Below are positions 9,161 to 19,154 of a DNA stretch of 64,000 nucleotides, in pieces (the stretch's first letter is position 1; each line of letters starts with the position of its first letter). The notes under the pieces were generated by a model. That model ran no database searches. It had not been told where the DNA came from and saw nothing but the letters and a program-made list of their open reading frames with translations. The DNA is from GCA-002713455 sp964428745 (GTDB taxonomy: Bacteria; Fidelibacterota; Marinisomatia; Marinisomatales; TCS55): positions 11,671-75,670 of the forward strand of contig CAYRYZ010000002.1 of the NCBI GenBank assembly GCA_964428745.1. The letters are read 5' to 3'. The position numbers and the translations under genes are program-made.

Positions 9161-10213
9161 TTATTTTTCAATTCTTGTACCTTGGTCAGAACAAATTATA
9201 TATGATTTTCCGCCAGCATCTTCAATTGCTTTTGCTACTCTTTCTGGGTTTTCAGGAGCATAAGCAAACATACATCCTCCACCACCTGAACCATTGATCT
9301 TCCCTCCATAAGCACCTGCATTTAATGCAACGTTTATCATATCATCTACTTTATCCGTACTTATATGAAGTATGTCTCGTAAAACCGATTGGTGATCGTT
9401 TAGCAAACTCCCGATCATCTTATGATCTATTTTATCTTTTTTCAACTCCACTATAGCTTGATTGAGGATTTCTTTGTTTCTTATTGTACCAAAATATAAT
9501 TCTTTTTCATCTTCATCTAAATTGGTTAGATCATGATTTGCATTACATGACTGAAAATCAATCCCAGGATTATGGAATTCTAGCTTCTTTATTATTTCTA
9601 ATCTTGAATCTCTGCAGCGGGATAATATACCTATCGTATCTTTTGGCTGTAATGAATCACCAAGTACAAATGTTCCTAATTCTGGATTTATTTTATCAAC
9701 TACAATCCCTGAGTTTGATTCAAGGTAAATAAAGTCACCTATAGATGTTGTATATTGATCCATCATCCCTCCTGGCTCTTCAAACTCTAATGTTTCTGCT
9801 TTATAGGAAACTTCTGCAATTTTATTTAAATCCCAGTCTGCAGGTTCATCAGCCATTCTTGATAAAAAATGAACCCAGCTAACCATTATAGCAGATGAGC
9901 TACTAGTGCCAGCTTGAAAAGGAATTTTACTAGATACCTCACAATTAAATCCATGTGAAAAGCTTAAACCCTCATTCAAACAAATTTTAATACCACTTTT
10001 ATAATAATCTCTTTGACAATCGTAATCTAAATTATCTAAAGAAAATGACTCCGAATCATTTAAGTCAGGTTTATGAATTGTAACTTGTTGATTTGCGACT
10101 TTTTCTCCTTTAATATAACTACGAAGAGAAATTGCCATAGCTATAATGGGTAAGCCAAGATAATCCTGATGCTCACCAAACAAGCAAATTCTACCAGGAG
10201 TGCTTATTTCCAA
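9161..10213 (-). CDS. GHMP kinase, galactokinase-like
   Basis: A 350-residue sugar kinase. It begins with a galactokinase-type signature (GRICLFGEHQDYLG), has the ATP loop in FQAGTSSSSAIM, and a third motif in NGSGGGGCMFAYA. This group phosphorylates galactose or related sugars at C1. The start is a TTG overlapping the end of the upstream symporter gene by 10 bases, showing translational coupling. The operon includes a GH2 beta-galactosidase and a GH109 enzyme, so galactose or N-acetylgalactosamine are natural candidate substrates. Glucuronokinase- or fucokinase-like specificity cannot be excluded. Confidence 0.75.
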   Translation of the reverse strand: MEISTPGRICLFGEHQDYLGLPIIAMAISLRSYIKGEKVANQQVTIHKPDLNDSESFSLDNLDYDCQRDYYKSGIKICLNEGLSFSHGFNCEVSSKIPFQAGTSSSSAIMVSWVHFLSRMADEPADWDLNKIAEVSYKAETLEFEEPGGMMDQYTTSIGDFIYLESNSGIVVDKINPELGTFVLGDSLQPKDTIGILSRCRDSRLEIIKKLEFHNPGIDFQSCNANHDLTNLDEDEKELYFGTIRNKEILNQAIVELKKDKIDHKMIGSLLNDHQSVLRDILHISTDKVDDMINVALNAGAYGGKINGSGGGGCMFAYAPENPERVAKAIEDAGGKSYIICSDQGTRIEK

Positions 10214-11931
10214 AGTTGTTTTAGTCCAAACCCGGATATAATTGATAGAGCAATAAGCATATATCCTATCGAGTTGCCATAGATCAATTGACCTACACCA
10301 ATAAGTATGCTATAAACTGCTATACATCCTAAAATCATTAATAATATACCTTTTGGCAATAACCAAGGTTCTCCTGTAGTCATTGAATACTTAGACCAGC
10401 CGGGTCCGCCAGGATTAATCTTTTTTACAAAATTTTGAAGTGTTTTTTCATCATCTGGAGGCGTAACAAAAGTAGCAACAAGCCACACTATAGTTGTAAG
10501 TATTGCCCCAAGAACAATTTTTTCCCATTCTTCTAATGATGAATTTCCAAAATTGAAATAAGCAGCTATAACTAGTGAGCTTATCATGGCCACAATTTCA
10601 GTGTATGCATTAATCCGCCACCAGAACCAACGTAAAATATAGATTAGGCCTGTTCCTGCTCCAATCATCAGTAATAAAGTAAATGCTTGTCCTGCGCTAG
10701 TAAGGAATAAACCAAGTCCTCCGCCAAGAAAAATTGATAGAATTGTAAACAACCTACCAACTCTAACTAAATCTTTGTCAGATGCATCCGGCTTAATAAA
10801 TCGATGATAAAAATCATTAACTAGATAACTCGCACCCAAATTTAATTGAGTAGACATCGTGCTCATAAATGCTGCAATAAGCGAAGCTGCAACTAATCCC
10901 AGAAGTCCCGAAGGTAATAAACTTAGCATAGCAGGGTAAGCTACATCATGACCCAATTTATCTACAGGTAAATTGGGAAATGCTTTCTGTATGTCACTTA
11001 ACTCTGGAAAAATTATTAAAGAGGATAAGGCAATCAATATCCAAGGCCATGGACGTAGTGCATAATGTGCAATATTAAATAGAAAGGTGGCGCTTACAGC
11101 ATTATCTTCATCTTTAGCAGAGAACATTCTTTGGGCAATATATCCTCCACCTCCAGGCTCAGCACCAGGATAATAACTTGCCCACCATTGAACTGCCAAA
11201 GGTACTAGCATTACAGGAACCCATACATTCGGATCTGAAAAACTTGGAAGAATGGAAAGTTTATCTATTACATTTGAATGTGTTATCAGTTGAGCTAGCC
11301 CTCCCACTTCAGGCAATCCTATAATAAAAAGCATTGCCCAAACAGATCCTACCATTGCTAAAATAAATTGAATAAAATCTGTAATAATTACAGCTTTAAG
11401 TCCACCCATGGTTGAATAAGCTAATGTGATTGAACATGCGATGGCAAGAGTCATCCATCCTGGCCATCCCAGTACAATCTCTCCAAACTTTACCGCTGCC
11501 AAACTAACAGTGCCCATCACAAGGACATTAAAAATTAACCCCAGGTATAATGCGCGAAATCCTCTTAAAAATGCTGCAGCCTTGCCACTATACCTAAGCT
11601 CATAAAACTCAATATCTGTTAAGACTCCAGAACGATGCCACAATTTAGCATAAACGAAAACAGTTAACATCCCTGTCAATAAGAATGCCCACCAACTCCA
11701 ATTACCTGAGACTCCTTTCTGTCTTACCAAATCAGTAACAAGGTTCGGTGTATCCGTAGAAAATGTAGTTGCTACCATACTTACGCCTAATAACCACCAA
11801 GGCATATTTCTACCAGCTAAGAAGAAGGACTTTGTATCTTTACCGGCTTTTTTTGAGGACCAAATTCCAATAGTCAAAGATAAAATAAAATATAGGCCGA
11901 CTATGACCCAATCAAGTGTAGAAAGTGTCAT
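10204..11931 (-). CDS. Sodium:solute symporter (SSS family)
   Basis: A 575-residue transporter with about 14 hydrophobic segments. It shows the SSS pattern near the N-terminus (a FFLAGRNMPWW segment followed by an S/T-rich sodium-site region). It imports a small solute with sodium across the inner membrane. It directly abuts the GH109 stop and overlaps the GHMP kinase by 10 bases, so its solute is probably the sugar released or phosphorylated by those enzymes. The distinct SSS protein at 14351 may carry another solute of the same pathway. Confidence 0.82.
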   Translation of the reverse strand: MTLSTLDWVIVGLYFILSLTIGIWSSKKAGKDTKSFFLAGRNMPWWLLGVSMVATTFSTDTPNLVTDLVRQKGVSGNWSWWAFLLTGMLTVFVYAKLWHRSGVLTDIEFYELRYSGKAAAFLRGFRALYLGLIFNVLVMGTVSLAAVKFGEIVLGWPGWMTLAIACSITLAYSTMGGLKAVIITDFIQFILAMVGSVWAMLFIIGLPEVGGLAQLITHSNVIDKLSILPSFSDPNVWVPVMLVPLAVQWWASYYPGAEPGGGGYIAQRMFSAKDEDNAVSATFLFNIAHYALRPWPWILIALSSLIIFPELSDIQKAFPNLPVDKLGHDVAYPAMLSLLPSGLLGLVAASLIAAFMSTMSTQLNLGASYLVNDFYHRFIKPDASDKDLVRVGRLFTILSIFLGGGLGLFLTSAGQAFTLLLMIGAGTGLIYILRWFWWRINAYTEIVAMISSLVIAAYFNFGNSSLEEWEKIVLGAILTTIVWLVATFVTPPDDEKTLQNFVKKINPGGPGWSKYSMTTGEPWLLPKGILLMILGCIAVYSILIGVGQLIYGNSIGYMLIALSIISGFGLKQLWK

Positions 11932-13290
11932 CTAATAACGATCATCCAAACCAAAGATTGGTTTATTATTCTTCCATTTTCCTCGAGTAAAATCTGGAAT
12001 TTTTATTGATGTACTATTAAGTTTTATTGATTTTTCTGACAATGGAACGATCACGCTCATACTTACAGCATCATAGACATCAATTACAGGGACATTTTTA
12101 CCTTTTAAAGCTTCAACAAAAGCTCGCACAATAAAAAAATCCATACCTCCATGGCCAGAACCTGTTGCTTGATTCTCAAATCTTTTCCAGAGAGGGTGAT
12201 CATTTGCTTTTAGGTATTCTTCATCAGATTCCCATTTATGATTTGTAGCGCTCTTTCCTTCAATATATATTGATTTATTATCCTTCATCCACAAACCTTG
12301 AGTTCCTTGGACACGAAAATTTAAAGAGTATGGTCTTGGTGAATTAGTATCATGACTTAACATAATAGTCTGACCTTTCGCACATTTAATTACTGTCGTA
12401 ACTACATCACCTAATTTAAAATTTATTTTGGCGTTAGGATGATCTTCACCACCATGCTCAACAATATAATTATGTAATCCTCGACTCTGAGAAGCGGTTG
12501 ATGTGAGATGGATCATGCGGTTTCCACGATTAATATTAAGCATTGGACTGATGGGACCCAATCCATGGGTAGGATAAAGGTCGGCATTCCTATCTACAGA
12601 ATGCTGTGTCCTCCAACGTGCTTCGGAGAACCCTTTTTCACCAAATTCAACTCCTCCTCCATATGCACTCTTACCATCATTAAATTTTACATGGCGTAAG
12701 TCATGTTGATAACCACCTTGGCAATGAATTAACTCTCCAAAAAATCCTTTCCTTACCATATTAAGAACTGCCATAATATCTCGGCGATAATTAACATTCT
12801 CCATTATCATACAAAGTTTATTTTTTTTCTCAGAGGTATTAACTAAATCCCAACATTCATTTACTGTTAAGGCAGCTGGAACTTCGGTCCCAACATGAAT
12901 ATTATTTTCCATAGCAGAAATAGCCATAGGATGATGCCATTCCCAAGGCGTTGCAATATATACACCATCTAGGTCTTCCTTTGATAGCATATTCCTAAAA
13001 TCTTCTGGACCATCTTTATAGATCTTTGGCATCGGTCGCCCTTGTTTTTCAAAAACATTTAAAACCATATCAATCATTTTATTATCGATATCACAAATAA
13101 CGGGTATGTCTAAATCAGGACGGTCTAATAATAATCGTGTCATCCCTTGGCCTCTAAGTCCAGTACCTATCACACCAACTTGTAATTTATTTGATGCTGA
13201 AGCGAACAAACTTGATGGCATTATTGATGCTGCGGTACCAAGCACTGCTGACGTTTTAATAAAATTTCTACGATTCATAATTTTTTTCAT
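11932..13290 (-). CDS. GH109-like glycosidase (Gfo/Idh/MocA family, Tat signal)
   Basis: A 452-residue NAD-dependent glycosidase-type protein. The N-terminus NRRNFIKTSAVLGT is a twin-arginine export signal. The Rossmann fold GVIGTGLRGQG follows. Several segments match the GH109 alpha-N-acetylgalactosaminidase family very closely: ENVNYRRD, GGYQHDLR, PTHGLGP, GHGGMDFF and a C-terminal IPDFTRGKWKN. GH109 enzymes hydrolyse alpha-linked GalNAc through transient oxidation by bound NAD. The start has an AAGGAG Shine-Dalgarno and overlaps the previous stop as ATGA. It is expected in the periplasm. Exact glycan specificity is inferred from the family. Confidence 0.85.
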   Translation of the reverse strand: MKKIMNRRNFIKTSAVLGTAASIMPSSLFASASNKLQVGVIGTGLRGQGMTRLLLDRPDLDIPVICDIDNKMIDMVLNVFEKQGRPMPKIYKDGPEDFRNMLSKEDLDGVYIATPWEWHHPMAISAMENNIHVGTEVPAALTVNECWDLVNTSEKKNKLCMIMENVNYRRDIMAVLNMVRKGFFGELIHCQGGYQHDLRHVKFNDGKSAYGGGVEFGEKGFSEARWRTQHSVDRNADLYPTHGLGPISPMLNINRGNRMIHLTSTASQSRGLHNYIVEHGGEDHPNAKINFKLGDVVTTVIKCAKGQTIMLSHDTNSPRPYSLNFRVQGTQGLWMKDNKSIYIEGKSATNHKWESDEEYLKANDHPLWKRFENQATGSGHGGMDFFIVRAFVEALKGKNVPVIDVYDAVSMSVIVPLSEKSIKLNSTSIKIPDFTRGKWKNNKPIFGLDDRY

Positions 13291-14294
13291 ATTAACTCCT
13301 TATTAAAAATAAACCCATCCTTTAATGGATCATCAGGATTAATAAAAAATGTATTTATCCCAGTAATGTAAGCACCTCCAGTCACCTGAGGGATAATTGC
13401 GTTATATTTTCCATATTCGATTGCTCTATCAATCTTAACTGAAAAAGTGGAACCCAAAATGCTTTCGATGGTTATTGATTCGCCCAGCTTTATTTCATTA
13501 CGTTTATAATGAATAGCTGCACGTGCGCTTACTCCAGTACCAGTAGGACTACGATCCAGTTCTCCATCAGCAAAAATACAGACATTGCGACTATGATTTG
13601 TTGAGTCTTGAGCTAAATCAGTAAAAATAGTACCATATAGAAAGTTCATCTCAGGTTCTATTGGATGTTTAATTTCCACTGAATTCATAATTGCATGTTT
13701 AATTCTCATTCCTTTATCAATAAGTGCATCATGATATTGTTCCGTACACTTTAATTTCACTTGATCTACGTTGACAATAGCATAGTATGCTCCGCCAAAT
13801 GCTAAATCATATTGTACACTACCAATTTCAGGAATATCAATAGTTGCATCTAGGGATTGAACAAAAGAAGGCACATTCTGAAAACGAATACTTTTAACAT
13901 TACCATTGTCTATTTTTGCAAAAGACTCAATATATCCTGAAGGAACATCCATTTTAACTGTTGTTTCAGGCTCAACCATTTGAATGAAACCCATTTCGAT
14001 TAATACTTTAGTTAAGGCTATGACAGCATGGCCGCAACCTGTAGAATATCCTTCATTATGCATGAAAATGACACCTATATCAGCCTCTGGTGAATCTGGC
14101 TCAACAAGAATAGCACCATACATGTTAGCGTGTCCGCGTGGCTCCCAAATAATGGCTTTTCGAATATGATCGTAGTTTAACAATGCATCGCTACGCTTCT
14201 CTAGAAGAGTTTTACCTTTTAATTTTGGGTAACCGTCTATAATTATACGGAGAGGTTCTCCACCCGTGTGAGCTTCAATAGTTTTTATCTTCAT
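13287..14294 (-). CDS. Proline racemase family, trans-3-hydroxy-L-proline dehydratase type
   Basis: A roughly 335-residue protein of the proline racemase fold. The motif HTGGEPLR lies at the N-terminus. The first catalytic site is GCGHAV (Cys87), and the second is DRSPTGTG, with threonine (Thr251) where true proline racemases and 4-hydroxyproline epimerases have cysteine. The Cys/Thr pair is the mark of trans-3-hydroxy-L-proline dehydratase, which gives 1-pyrroline-2-carboxylate. The open frame reaches 14435, but that would overlap the symporter gene; the ATG at 14294 fits family alignments. A few upstream codons with a non-ATG start remain possible. It overlaps GH109 by 4 bases. Confidence 0.8.
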   Translation of the reverse strand: MKIKTIEAHTGGEPLRIIIDGYPKLKGKTLLEKRSDALLNYDHIRKAIIWEPRGHANMYGAILVEPDSPEADIGVIFMHNEGYSTGCGHAVIALTKVLIEMGFIQMVEPETTVKMDVPSGYIESFAKIDNGNVKSIRFQNVPSFVQSLDATIDIPEIGSVQYDLAFGGAYYAIVNVDQVKLKCTEQYHDALIDKGMRIKHAIMNSVEIKHPIEPEMNFLYGTIFTDLAQDSTNHSRNVCIFADGELDRSPTGTGVSARAAIHYKRNEIKLGESITIESILGSTFSVKIDRAIEYGKYNAIIPQVTGGAYITGINTFFINPDDPLKDGFIFNKELI

Positions 14295-14350
14295 CCAGTC
14301 GTCAGGAACGGAATATTTATTTATTCTATCTAACCTGATCAAAATATTCT

Positions 14351-15979
14351 CTATTGAGCCGCTAATGTTAATAAGACATAGATACCTACAGTTGTAGACA
14401 TAATTGCAATAGAAGCCTGTTTCGCTTTCGGCCATGGTGTCATATCAACAGGCGGTGGGTCTCTTTGATCACTTATGGCAATTTCTTCATCAGTTTTTGG
14501 TTTTATTTTCCCAATAATTAGCATCACTACAATTGCAGAAAGAAAACTGATAAAATATCCATGCAGATAGTGTAATTCTCCTCCAGAATCAGCAAAAAAT
14601 GGAGGAACATTTTTGACATTAACAAATGTAAAGAATGAATAAAATAACATTCCTACAATCATCCCCACTTTTGCGGCTATGGCGGGGACATGCTTGGTCG
14701 TAATACCCAATAAAAAGATACCAATAATTGGAACACTATATAACCCATTTACTTTTTGAAGATATTCAAAAATAGACTGCATTTTTCCTAACATAGGAGC
14801 AATAATTATAGATGTAGCAGCCAATGCAATTCCAAACTTCTTACCAACGGATACAATTTTTTCTTCATTTGCTTCTCTATTGATATAACCCTTATAAAAT
14901 TGAAGTGAGAATAATGTAGAAGCGCTGTTTATTGCTGAATTGTAAGAACTTAGTATGGACCCCATCAGAACTGCAGCGAAGAGGCCTAAAGACCAATCTG
15001 GTAATACATATCGTACAATTGCGCCATATACCTGGTCTTGTCTATCTATGTTAAGGTCTGTCATATGCAACGCAATAATCCCAGGGAGACAGAGCATTAA
15101 AGGCCCTATTAGTTTCATGGCCGATGCAAATAATACGCCTTTTTGACCCTCCTCCAAACTCTTTGCTGCCATAGCTCTTTGCACAATAACCTGATTAGTG
15201 GACCAATAGAATACTTGAATAAACATCATTCCTGTTAAAAGAGTCGGCCACGGAACCGATACTATATTGCCATCCGTATTTTTTTGAGTTAATACAGATA
15301 GGTACTCAGAATTATTACGGGCTAATGTTCCAATCCCTTCAAAAAAAGATCCATTCCCAAGTGCACACAATCCCAATACTGGGATAGCTAATCCACCAAT
15401 TAATAAGCCAATACCATTTAATGTATCACTGACTGCTACTGACTTTAAACCGCCAACAATAGCATATGCACTACCAAGAATTCCAATGGTAGCTACAACA
15501 GTCCATAAAGATAAATTTAAATCAAACATTCCAATCAGTGCTAATGAACCTGTGTATAACACAACTGGCAAAAGCACTGTAACATATCCAAATAAAAATA
15601 AACCTGACACCATTGACCTTGTAGTTTTATCAAATCGTTTTTCTAGGAAAGCTGGGGTTGTTGTAAATCCGCTAGCAAGATATTGGGGAAGAAAAACCAG
15701 TGCCGTTGCAATCATTGCAAATGCAGCCAAAGCCTCCCAAGCAACACCTACAAGAGCTTTATCTCCATATACCGCACCATTTAATCCAACTAATTGCTCC
15801 GTTGATAAGTTAGTTAATAATAAAGACCCTGCAACTATAGGCCATCCCAAAGCCCGGCCTCCAGTAAAATATTCCTCGCTAGCATTATCAGATTTTTTCA
15901 AACCTTGCACAATACGATAAGTAAAAAATCCTACAGCACTAGTAGCTAATATAAAAGTGACTATTGATATTGCATTCAT
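14351..15979 (-). CDS. Sodium:solute symporter (SSS family, SGLT-like)
   Basis: A 542-residue transporter with about 14 membrane segments. The N-terminus has the EEYFTGGRALGWP element, and NLSTEQLVGLNGAVY corresponds to the sodium-sugar cotransporter subgroup. It lies 13 bases downstream of the beta-galactosidase and 56 bases before the hydroxyproline dehydratase, with a purine-rich Shine-Dalgarno (AAGGCGAGAAG). SSS members import sugars, proline and other small solutes. Between these neighbours the likely cargo is a sugar or an imino acid. I cannot decide which. Confidence 0.82.
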   Translation of the reverse strand: MNAISIVTFILATSAVGFFTYRIVQGLKKSDNASEEYFTGGRALGWPIVAGSLLLTNLSTEQLVGLNGAVYGDKALVGVAWEALAAFAMIATALVFLPQYLASGFTTTPAFLEKRFDKTTRSMVSGLFLFGYVTVLLPVVLYTGSLALIGMFDLNLSLWTVVATIGILGSAYAIVGGLKSVAVSDTLNGIGLLIGGLAIPVLGLCALGNGSFFEGIGTLARNNSEYLSVLTQKNTDGNIVSVPWPTLLTGMMFIQVFYWSTNQVIVQRAMAAKSLEEGQKGVLFASAMKLIGPLMLCLPGIIALHMTDLNIDRQDQVYGAIVRYVLPDWSLGLFAAVLMGSILSSYNSAINSASTLFSLQFYKGYINREANEEKIVSVGKKFGIALAATSIIIAPMLGKMQSIFEYLQKVNGLYSVPIIGIFLLGITTKHVPAIAAKVGMIVGMLFYSFFTFVNVKNVPPFFADSGGELHYLHGYFISFLSAIVVMLIIGKIKPKTDEEIAISDQRDPPPVDMTPWPKAKQASIAIMSTTVGIYVLLTLAAQ

Positions 15980-15992
15980 CTTCTCGCCTTAA

Positions 15993-18900
15993 TTAATCAT
16001 TAAACCTTAATTTTGAAAGCTTCTCGATATCTTTGTCATCACTAAAGGGAACAAGTATAAAAGAAAATTCAAAGTTTTGGGGATATAAAGTATATCTATC
16101 AAGAGGTTTTGCTCCCCAGCTATTATCTCCTCCAACACCCATTTGTTTGTAATCAATGAGCCAATCTACTTGATCTTTAGGGAATAAATCGATTTTTCCG
16201 TGTCGTTGGGTTCCGGGGTAATAATCAAGATCGGAATAAGGATATTGATGCACACTTCCATCAAAATGTGGTAACCCAATCGCCATTAATCCATTTTGAC
16301 CATTTGAAAGGGTCATCCAAAAAACATCGGTCTTATTCCCTGTTTCCTGAGGTCTTACATATTGGAAAGTTTGCTCCCATACTGATCCAGAATAATAACC
16401 GATTGCTGCAGAAGTTTTTCTATCCCAGTAAGATTCATGAGGTCCTCTACCATACCAAGTTAAATCATTATAATCTTTTGGTAGTGAAAATTTCATTCCA
16501 AAACGTGGGATTTCAGGCAAAGAATTATCCTCTAATTCCATATTTTGTTTTACTAGAACTGCGCCATTGCCAAATACATTGTAATTAGATATCACAGTGG
16601 TTTTAGACAAACTATCTTTTGATACAATATCGATATGAACAACATTATTAATTAACGAACTTTTAAATGATATAGTTGTCATTCTTTGACCAGCATTTTT
16701 CCAAACCTGTGTCCTATTAGGCATCTGATTGCCTAAATCATTATCGTTCGGAGCACGCCAAAAATGTAATTGTGATGGAGAGATGAAGAGGTCAATACTA
16801 TCACCTACAGTAAATTCAGTAATCTGCCCTGATCTTTTATTAAACGAAATTTTAAAATTTTCTGAATACGCTTCAAGGCTAGAATCATCCTCAAATATAT
16901 TTATTTGCGGTAATAATAATGGATTTTGTGCAATTGAGTTTTTATAAATGGGTAATTCAAACTGCTCCCATGCGACAAGATGATTTTTTGTTAACAAAGC
17001 GCTATTATTTTTTGTTTTTGCTTTAACTTTCAAAAAATAATGGACCCCAGGTTTAATATTGATACTTGATATATCAAAATAAATAGTTTGAGATTTCCCT
17101 GGTTTTATATCCAAGTTTGCTAAATTCCCCGATCTAAGAGTTCTATTATCACCATTTATAGTCCATGAAAATTTGAGATGTGATAAATTGAGGAAATCAT
17201 AGTTGTTTGTTACTGTGATAATTCCTCTACTCAAATCTTTTGCTTTAAACTTTATCGGTTGATATATTTTTTTTACTTCATAAATATGTGGATTTAAACT
17301 GCGATCTGCTGCGACTAAACCATTTGCGCAAAAGTTTGAATCATTTTCAACAAACTCTAAACCAACATCGCCACCGTAAGCCCAATAATCTTTACCTGAT
17401 GAATGAGTTTTCGATATCACTTGATCTGCCCAATCCCAAATAAAGCCACCCTGAAGCAAGTCATATTTTTCAAAAGTTTCCCAATAATCAATTAAGTTAC
17501 CAACGCTATTACCCATGGCATGGGCATATTCACATAAAATAAGAGGTCGATCCGTATGTTTTTCAGCATAATCAGCTATAAATTCAATATTCTTATACAT
17601 AGGGAAAACCACATCAGTATGAAAATTATCTTCAGCAGGCTCATATACAACAGGTCGGGTTGGGTCTTTGCTTTTCAATACATTATATAGGTTAACAAAA
17701 TTTTGACCATCACCTGCTTCATTGCCCATTGACCACATAATGATAGATGGTTGATTTTTGTCTCTTTCAAGCATTCGAATACCTCTGTCTATCCACTGTG
17801 ATGTCCATGTCGTATCATTGGTGATGAAACCAAAGCTACTTTTATGAAATCTCATACCATGTGCTTCAATATTGGCCTCATCTACTACGTATAATCCATA
17901 TTGATTACATAGTTCGTACCATCTTTCTTGATTAGGGTAATGTGATGCTCTAACTGCATTAATATTATGCTCCTTCATTAATTTTATATCTTCAATCATA
18001 GATGATTCAGTTATTGACCTACCTCTAACCGGATCCCACTCATGGCGATTAACGCCTCTAAACATTATTGGTTGACCATTAATTTTGAAAAGACCATTGC
18101 TGATTTCAACTTTCCTAAATCCCACTTGATGATTCATTGTTTCAATTAAATCACCTTCAGTATTTAACAAAGAAAGTTGCAATTCATATAGATAAGGATC
18201 TTCTGCAGACCACTGCTTGACTCGCCTAACGCTTGATTGAATAAAAATAGAAGTAAGCGAATCTATCGGCACAATTTTTGTGGAATCAAAAATACTGCGG
18301 TTTCTTCTTTGAGGCTCTATTAGCTTAGCTCGTACTATTAATTGATTTATATCATCATTTTTATTTTCTAAATCTATATTGAGAGAAAAAAGTCCTTTTC
18401 TGTATGTTGAATCAAGGTCAGCTTTAATTAAAAAATCCGTAATCCTACTTTTATTGCGACTATATAGATAGACATCCCTTTCTAATCCACTTATTCTCCA
18501 GGTATCTTGACCTTCTAAATAAGACCCATCGGAAAATCGATACACTTCAACCGCTAATTGATTTTGCCCCACTCTAACAAAATCAGTTATATTAAACTCA
18601 GCGGGTGTCTTTGATCCTTGACTATATCCAACATATTTTTCATTAATCCAAAGGTGAAAGGCTGATCTTACGCTACCAAAGTGAATATATACATCTCGAT
18701 CTAGCCAATTTCTTTTCATTTCAAAAGTTTTCCGATATGAGCCAACTGCATTATAATTATGAGGCACATAAGGCGGTTTGGGATCAAATGGATATTCTTC
18801 ATCTAAGTAAATGGGAAATGAATGCCCTTGAAGTTCCCAACTGCCAGGTACCATAATTTCTGACCATTTAGAATCATCGAAATCATATTGATAAAAATCT

Positions 18901-19154
18901 ATTGGACGTTTTTTGGGATTCGGCGATAGATTGAATTTCCACTTTCCATTTAAATCGTAAAAGTTTTCAGATTTATTACGATTATTATCCTTCGCTAATT
19001 TTTCAGATTCAAATGCAAAAAAATGCGACCTAGGTGGAAGCTTATTAATTGAAAAAATATTTGGATTTTCCCATTCAAGACTTTTACCGAAGTCACAGCT
19101 GAATATCATACTTGCCAATATGCAAATAAAGATTATTTTTATTCTAACTATCAT
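15993..19154 (-). CDS. GH2 beta-galactosidase, lipoprotein (LacZ-type architecture)
   Basis: A 1,053-residue multi-domain glycosidase. The signal ends in a lipobox-like ILASMIFSC, so it is a probable lipoprotein. Domain order follows LacZ: sugar-binding jelly roll (about 65-240), Ig-like domain (to about 345), TIM barrel (about 350-640), Ig-like domain and C-terminal beta-sandwich (about 790-1045). The acid/base glutamate is in MGNEAGDG (about 479) and the nucleophile in ILCEYAHAMG (about 542). Beta-galactose release is the family activity. The frame opens at a TTG (19166), but the ATG at 19154 gives a better signal peptide. It overlaps the phospholyase gene, a link discussed in the findings. 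Confidence 0.85.
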   Translation of the reverse strand: MIVRIKIIFICILASMIFSCDFGKSLEWENPNIFSINKLPPRSHFFAFESEKLAKDNNRNKSENFYDLNGKWKFNLSPNPKKRPIDFYQYDFDDSKWSEIMVPGSWELQGHSFPIYLDEEYPFDPKPPYVPHNYNAVGSYRKTFEMKRNWLDRDVYIHFGSVRSAFHLWINEKYVGYSQGSKTPAEFNITDFVRVGQNQLAVEVYRFSDGSYLEGQDTWRISGLERDVYLYSRNKSRITDFLIKADLDSTYRKGLFSLNIDLENKNDDINQLIVRAKLIEPQRRNRSIFDSTKIVPIDSLTSIFIQSSVRRVKQWSAEDPYLYELQLSLLNTEGDLIETMNHQVGFRKVEISNGLFKINGQPIMFRGVNRHEWDPVRGRSITESSMIEDIKLMKEHNINAVRASHYPNQERWYELCNQYGLYVVDEANIEAHGMRFHKSSFGFITNDTTWTSQWIDRGIRMLERDKNQPSIIMWSMGNEAGDGQNFVNLYNVLKSKDPTRPVVYEPAEDNFHTDVVFPMYKNIEFIADYAEKHTDRPLILCEYAHAMGNSVGNLIDYWETFEKYDLLQGGFIWDWADQVISKTHSSGKDYWAYGGDVGLEFVENDSNFCANGLVAADRSLNPHIYEVKKIYQPIKFKAKDLSRGIITVTNNYDFLNLSHLKFSWTINGDNRTLRSGNLANLDIKPGKSQTIYFDISSINIKPGVHYFLKVKAKTKNNSALLTKNHLVAWEQFELPIYKNSIAQNPLLLPQINIFEDDSSLEAYSENFKISFNKRSGQITEFTVGDSIDLFISPSQLHFWRAPNDNDLGNQMPNRTQVWKNAGQRMTTISFKSSLINNVVHIDIVSKDSLSKTTVISNYNVFGNGAVLVKQNMELEDNSLPEIPRFGMKFSLPKDYNDLTWYGRGPHESYWDRKTSAAIGYYSGSVWEQTFQYVRPQETGNKTDVFWMTLSNGQNGLMAIGLPHFDGSVHQYPYSDLDYYPGTQRHGKIDLFPKDQVDWLIDYKQMGVGGDNSWGAKPLDRYTLYPQNFEFSFILVPFSDDKDIEKLSKLRFND

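Noticed and set aside
13287..14435. Longer hydroxyproline dehydratase starting at 14435
   Set aside because: The extra 47 residues overlap the symporter 3' end and do not resemble the family; the conserved part begins at MKIKTIEAHTGGEP.
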